Shown piece by piece: positions 6,003-8,832 of a stretch of DNA of 8,832 nucleotides. Below the pieces are notes generated by a model. That model ran no database searches and was not told the DNA's origin. It saw only the letters and a list, made by a program, of their open reading frames with translations. The position numbers were made by a program, and so were the translations under genes. Each line of letters begins with the position of its first letter. Position 1 is the stretch's first letter. The stretch is from an uncultured Lachnospiraceae bacterium. GTDB taxonomy: Bacteria; Bacillota_A; Clostridia; Lachnospirales; Lachnospiraceae. The DNA lies in NCBI GenBank assembly GCA_910587495.1, contig CAJUMT010000146.1, positions 1 through 8,832 on the forward strand, read 5' to 3'.

Positions 6003-7010
6003 ATGACGATTCGTGAAAGCACAGAAAACTGGGAAGAAAATTATCTGAGTCCTTATGCGGCCCTCAGTAAACATTCTAAAGGCAGGGAGATACAAGAGCC
6101 GCCCTGCGATATTCGTCCGGTTTATCAAAGAGACCGGGACCGTATTCTGCACTGTAAAGCGTTCAGGAGGCTGAAACATAAAACGCAGGTGTTTCTGACT
6201 CCAAAAGGCGATCATTACCGCACCCGTCTGACACATACGCTGGAGGTGGCTCAAAATGCCAGGACGATTGCCAGAGCGCTTCGGTTGAACGAAGATCTGG
6301 CAGAAGCCATTGCTTTAGGACATGATCTGGGTCATACGCCTTTTGGACATGCCGGGGAGCGGGCTTTAGATGAAGTTTGCAGCACCGGATTTACTCATTA
6401 TAAACAAAGTGTGCGTATTGTGGAGAAGCTGGAGAAGGGAGGGAAGGGCCTTAACCTTACCTGGGAAGTACGCGACGGTATTTTAAACCATCAGATGACA
6501 AGCAGGGCGGCTACGTTAGAAGGAAGGATTGTCCGTTACTCTGACAAGATCGCTTATATCAATCATGATATAGACGATGCCATACGGGGAGGCATTATCA
6601 GGGAGACGGAACTTCCCAGAGCATATACGGATATCCTGGGTCACAGCACCCGTGAACGCCTGAATACTTTGATTCATGATATCGTAAAGCAAAGCCTGGA
6701 CAAGCCTGATATTTGTATGTCGGAGGATGTGGAATACGCTTTTCTTGGAATGCGCAAATATATGTTTGTTCATGTATACACAAACGAGAAAGCAAAGGGG
6801 GAAGAACTGAAGGCGGAGAATATCGTAAAAGAATTATTTCATTATTATATGGAACACCCGGAACTGCTCCCCAAAGAGTATATTGAAAGAATGTGGCAGG
6901 CCGGACAGACGCAGGAGCGGAGCGTGTGTGATTACATATCAGGTATGACGGATCAGTATGCCATCGGTAAATTTCAGGAGTTCTTTATTCCGGACTCTTG
7001 GAGATATTAA
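6003..7010 (+). CDS. dgt: dGTPase-like HD-domain triphosphohydrolase
   Basis: A 335-residue cytoplasmic protein of the dGTPase-like family, which hydrolyses dNTPs to deoxynucleosides and triphosphate and so adjusts nucleotide pools. The N-terminal RDRDRILHCKAFRRLKHKTQVF block is the family signature. The HD metal site is complete: H78 in RLTHTLEV, H107-D108 in LGHDLGHTPFGH, and D181 in RYSDKIAYINHDIDD. The length fits the short dGTPase-like group common in Firmicutes rather than the roughly 500-residue E. coli Dgt, so the preferred substrate may differ from dGTP. It lies 17 bases before dnaG and is almost certainly co-transcribed with it. A dgt-dnaG-rpoD order is familiar from clostridia and suggests linked control of nucleotide supply, priming and housekeeping transcription. 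The start choice rests on the binding site at 5986-5994. Confidence 0.92.
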   Translation: MTIRESTENWEENYLSPYAALSKHSKGREIQEPPCDIRPVYQRDRDRILHCKAFRRLKHKTQVFLTPKGDHYRTRLTHTLEVAQNARTIARALRLNEDLAEAIALGHDLGHTPFGHAGERALDEVCSTGFTHYKQSVRIVEKLEKGGKGLNLTWEVRDGILNHQMTSRAATLEGRIVRYSDKIAYINHDIDDAIRGGIIRETELPRAYTDILGHSTRERLNTLIHDIVKQSLDKPDICMSEDVEYAFLGMRKYMFVHVYTNEKAKGEELKAENIVKELFHYYMEHPELLPKEYIERMWQAGQTQERSVCDYISGMTDQYAIGKFQEFFIPDSWRY

Positions 7011-7016
7011 CAGGAC

Positions 7017-7023
7017 AGAGGTG
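7017..7023 (+). promoter_or_regulatory. Ribosome binding site for dnaG
   Basis: AGAGGTG ends 4 bases before the ATG at 7028. It favours this ATG over an in-frame TTG at 6998, which lies inside the end of dgt. The resulting N-terminus, MAFYSQDLVEEIR, is the usual beginning of bacterial primases. Confidence 0.65.
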
Positions 7024-7027
7024 TTAT

Positions 7028-8797
7028 ATGGCTTTTTATTCACAGGATCTGGTAGAAGAGATCCGTTCTGCAAGCGATATCGTGGATGTGGTATCAGGGT
7101 ATGTAAAGCTTCAGAAAAAAGGAAGTAATTATGTGGGTGTATGTCCTTTCCACAATGATAAAAATCCTTCTATGTCTGTGAACCAACCCCGTCAGATCTA
7201 CCATTGCTTCAGCTGCGGTGCGGGCGGAGATGTATTCCGCTTTGTGATGGAGTATGAGAACCTGTCGTTTCCAGAAGCTTTGAAGGTGCTGGCTGACAGA
7301 GCCGGGATCTTGCTTCCCGCGCAGGATGTTTCCCGGGAAGAAAAAAAACAGGCCGATTTAAAGGCGCAGATACTTATGCTGAACAAGCTTGCGGCGAAAT
7401 ATTATTATTATATGCTCAGAAGGCCGGAGGGAAAATCGGGATTTGACTATCTGGTTGGCAGGCAGCTAAGTAAAGAAACCATGAGCCGGTTCGGACTGGG
7501 ATATGCCGCTTCTTTTGGAGGATTATATAAATATCTTAAGAACCAGGGTTATTCCGATGGGATTCTGAAAGAATCCGGGCTTATGCAGGTGGATGAGAGA
7601 CGGGGGATGTATGATAAATTCTGGAACCGGGTTATGTTTCCGATTATGGATATCCATAGTCGGGTCATCGGTTTTGGAGGCCGGGTCATGGGGGATGCAA
7701 AACCTAAATATTTAAATTCTCCGGAGACGAGGGTATTTGATAAAAGCCGAAATTTATATGGGCTGAATCTGGCGCGTTTAAGCCGGAAACCCAATATAAT
7801 ACTATGTGAAGGCTATATGGATGTGATTGCCATGCATCAGGCGGGATTTAATCAGGCAGTCGCTTCTCTGGGGACGGCGTTCACCGCCCAGCAGTCCGTC
7901 ATATTAAAACGCTATACGAATGAAGTGCTTCTGACTTACGACAGCGATGAAGCCGGGATCAAAGCGGCCATGCGTGCCATCCCCATCCTGAAAGATGCAG
8001 GGCTTACGGCAAAAGTGATTCATATGGATCCCTATAAAGACCCGGATGAGTTTATCAAAGCCGAAGGAGCAGAGGCGTTCCAAAAAAGGATTGACGAGGC
8101 TGAGGGAAGTTTCTTTTTTGAACTTGAAGTCATGAAGCGCAGATATGATTTTAAAGAGCCGGAGAGTAAGACCGCCTTTTTTAAAGAGGTATCCGCAAAG
8201 CTTCTGGAATTTGAGGCGGGTATCGAGAGAAACACTTACATAGAAGCTGTAGCCGAGCGGTATCATCTGTCGGCGGGAGAACTGGCCCGGATGGTCAGCC
8301 GGACAGGAGAGAAGCTTGGAGGAATGACCGCACGGCCCGCGCCTGCGCAGCCTAAGAGCCGGACGCGCAATACAAATGAAGATAAAAGTCTGCGTTTTCA
8401 AAGACTTCTTATATCCTGGATGAGTTCGGACATGGGAATGCTCACGAATATTTTAAAATATGTGGAGCCGGAAGATTTTACAGATCCTCTGTGTCGGCGC
8501 GTGGCCGAGATTTTAGCCGGGCAGCAGGCGGAGGGACGATTAAATCCGGCGGCTTTGTTCCGGGAGTTTACGGAGACAGAAGAGCAAAAGAAGGTGGCGG
8601 CCATGTTAAGCGGCGCGGTGCCCGCCGTGTCCGGGAAGGAAGAAGAGATAAAGGCGGTACAGGAGACCGTTCTCAGGGTAAAGCAGGCGGCGATCGCCTG
8701 GCAGATGGAGCATATAGACCCAAATGATGAGAAAAGTCTGTTAAAAATCGTGCAGAAACGTCGGGAAATCGAGAAATTGCATATTTCTTTGGATTAA
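7028..8797 (+). CDS. dnaG: DNA primase
   Basis: A 589-residue primase that makes the RNA primers for lagging-strand synthesis in partnership with the replicative helicase. Domains run in the standard order. The CHC2 zinc-binding domain has C39, H42, C60 and C63 (CPFH and CFSC). The RNA polymerase core contains FPIMDIHSRVIGFGGR (204-219) and PKYLNSPET (226-234). The TOPRIM fold has the metal-binding acidic residues E261 (CEGYMD), D305 and D307 (TYDSDEAG) and a KDPDEF motif (337-342). A low-complexity Pro/Arg-rich hinge follows (about 434-452). A helical C-terminal helicase-binding domain runs from about 455 to 589. Length and motifs are complete and nothing suggests loss of function. It sits between dgt and the probable rpoD start, 9 bases from the latter. 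Confidence 0.97.
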   Translation: MAFYSQDLVEEIRSASDIVDVVSGYVKLQKKGSNYVGVCPFHNDKNPSMSVNQPRQIYHCFSCGAGGDVFRFVMEYENLSFPEALKVLADRAGILLPAQDVSREEKKQADLKAQILMLNKLAAKYYYYMLRRPEGKSGFDYLVGRQLSKETMSRFGLGYAASFGGLYKYLKNQGYSDGILKESGLMQVDERRGMYDKFWNRVMFPIMDIHSRVIGFGGRVMGDAKPKYLNSPETRVFDKSRNLYGLNLARLSRKPNIILCEGYMDVIAMHQAGFNQAVASLGTAFTAQQSVILKRYTNEVLLTYDSDEAGIKAAMRAIPILKDAGLTAKVIHMDPYKDPDEFIKAEGAEAFQKRIDEAEGSFFFELEVMKRRYDFKEPESKTAFFKEVSAKLLEFEAGIERNTYIEAVAERYHLSAGELARMVSRTGEKLGGMTARPAPAQPKSRTRNTNEDKSLRFQRLLISWMSSDMGMLTNILKYVEPEDFTDPLCRRVAEILAGQQAEGRLNPAALFREFTETEEQKKVAAMLSGAVPAVSGKEEEIKAVQETVLRVKQAAIAWQMEHIDPNDEKSLLKIVQKRREIEKLHISLD

Positions 8798-8806
8798 GGA
8801 TAAAAT

Positions 8807-8832
8807 ATGAACAATTATGGAAGGAAGAACCA
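8807..8832 (+). CDS. rpoD: Start of the next operon gene, probably rpoD (3' partial)
   Basis: An ATG at 8807 is preceded by TAAGGA at 8795-8800 with 6 bases spacing and opens a frame (MNNYGRKN) that runs off the window. The first 8 residues carry no diagnostic motif. The identity as the primary sigma factor rests only on the very common dnaG-rpoD order in Firmicutes. An alternative ATG at 8817 in another frame has its binding site too far away (about 16 bases) and is less likely. Confidence 0.5.

Noticed and set aside
6998..7027. TTG at 6998 as the start of dnaG
   Set aside because: It lies within the end of dgt, adds residues absent from typical primases and lacks a suitable ribosome binding site. 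The ATG at 7028 gives the family-typical N-terminus.
7904..8401. 165-codon open frame on the minus strand
   Set aside because: It is antisense to the conserved TOPRIM and C-terminal parts of dnaG and resembles no known protein.

Overview
The window looks like chromosomal DNA from a clostridial Firmicute, most likely a Lachnospiraceae-type gut anaerobe. The reasons are its moderate GC content, strong AGGAGG-type ribosome binding sites, the dgt-dnaG-(rpoD) gene order, and several protein families typical of that group (RsiV/DUF3298, DUF4349 lipoprotein, DUF5662). This placement rests on gene content and recalled family knowledge, not on a database search. All genes are on the + strand, coding density is very high, and no gap exceeds 130 bases. 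I saw no tRNA, rRNA, CRISPR array, insertion sequence or attachment site.

Region 1 (1-3441) concerns cell-envelope signalling. It opens with the 3' part of an RsiV-like (DUF3298) membrane anti-sigma factor whose start and probable sigma partner lie upstream. A regulatory gap with three phased TTAAGAA repeats follows. Next comes a second, separate unit: a small ECF-type sigma factor, an overlapping single-pass membrane protein that is probably its anti-sigma partner, and a DUF4349 lipoprotein with a C-terminal membrane helix. The unit ends near a hairpin at 3412-3441.

Region 2 (3362-5902) starts with a good sigma-A promoter abutting the previous stop codon. It drives a GlgX/isoamylase-like GH13 protein and a DUF5662 protein that overlaps it by 14 bases. 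The GH13 protein keeps the family's non-catalytic signature blocks. It has lost the catalytic nucleophile (Asp to Asn), the transition-state Asp (to Asn), the region II Arg and the region I Asp and His, and it lacks most of the loop between regions I and II. It is therefore predicted to be a pseudoenzyme, comparable to the plant ISA2 subunit. This is the most interesting object in the window.

Region 3 (6003-8832) is housekeeping: a dGTPase-like HD phosphohydrolase, DNA primase (dnaG) and the first codons of what is probably rpoD. This is a clostridial form of the macromolecular-synthesis operon linking nucleotide pools, replication priming and the primary sigma factor.
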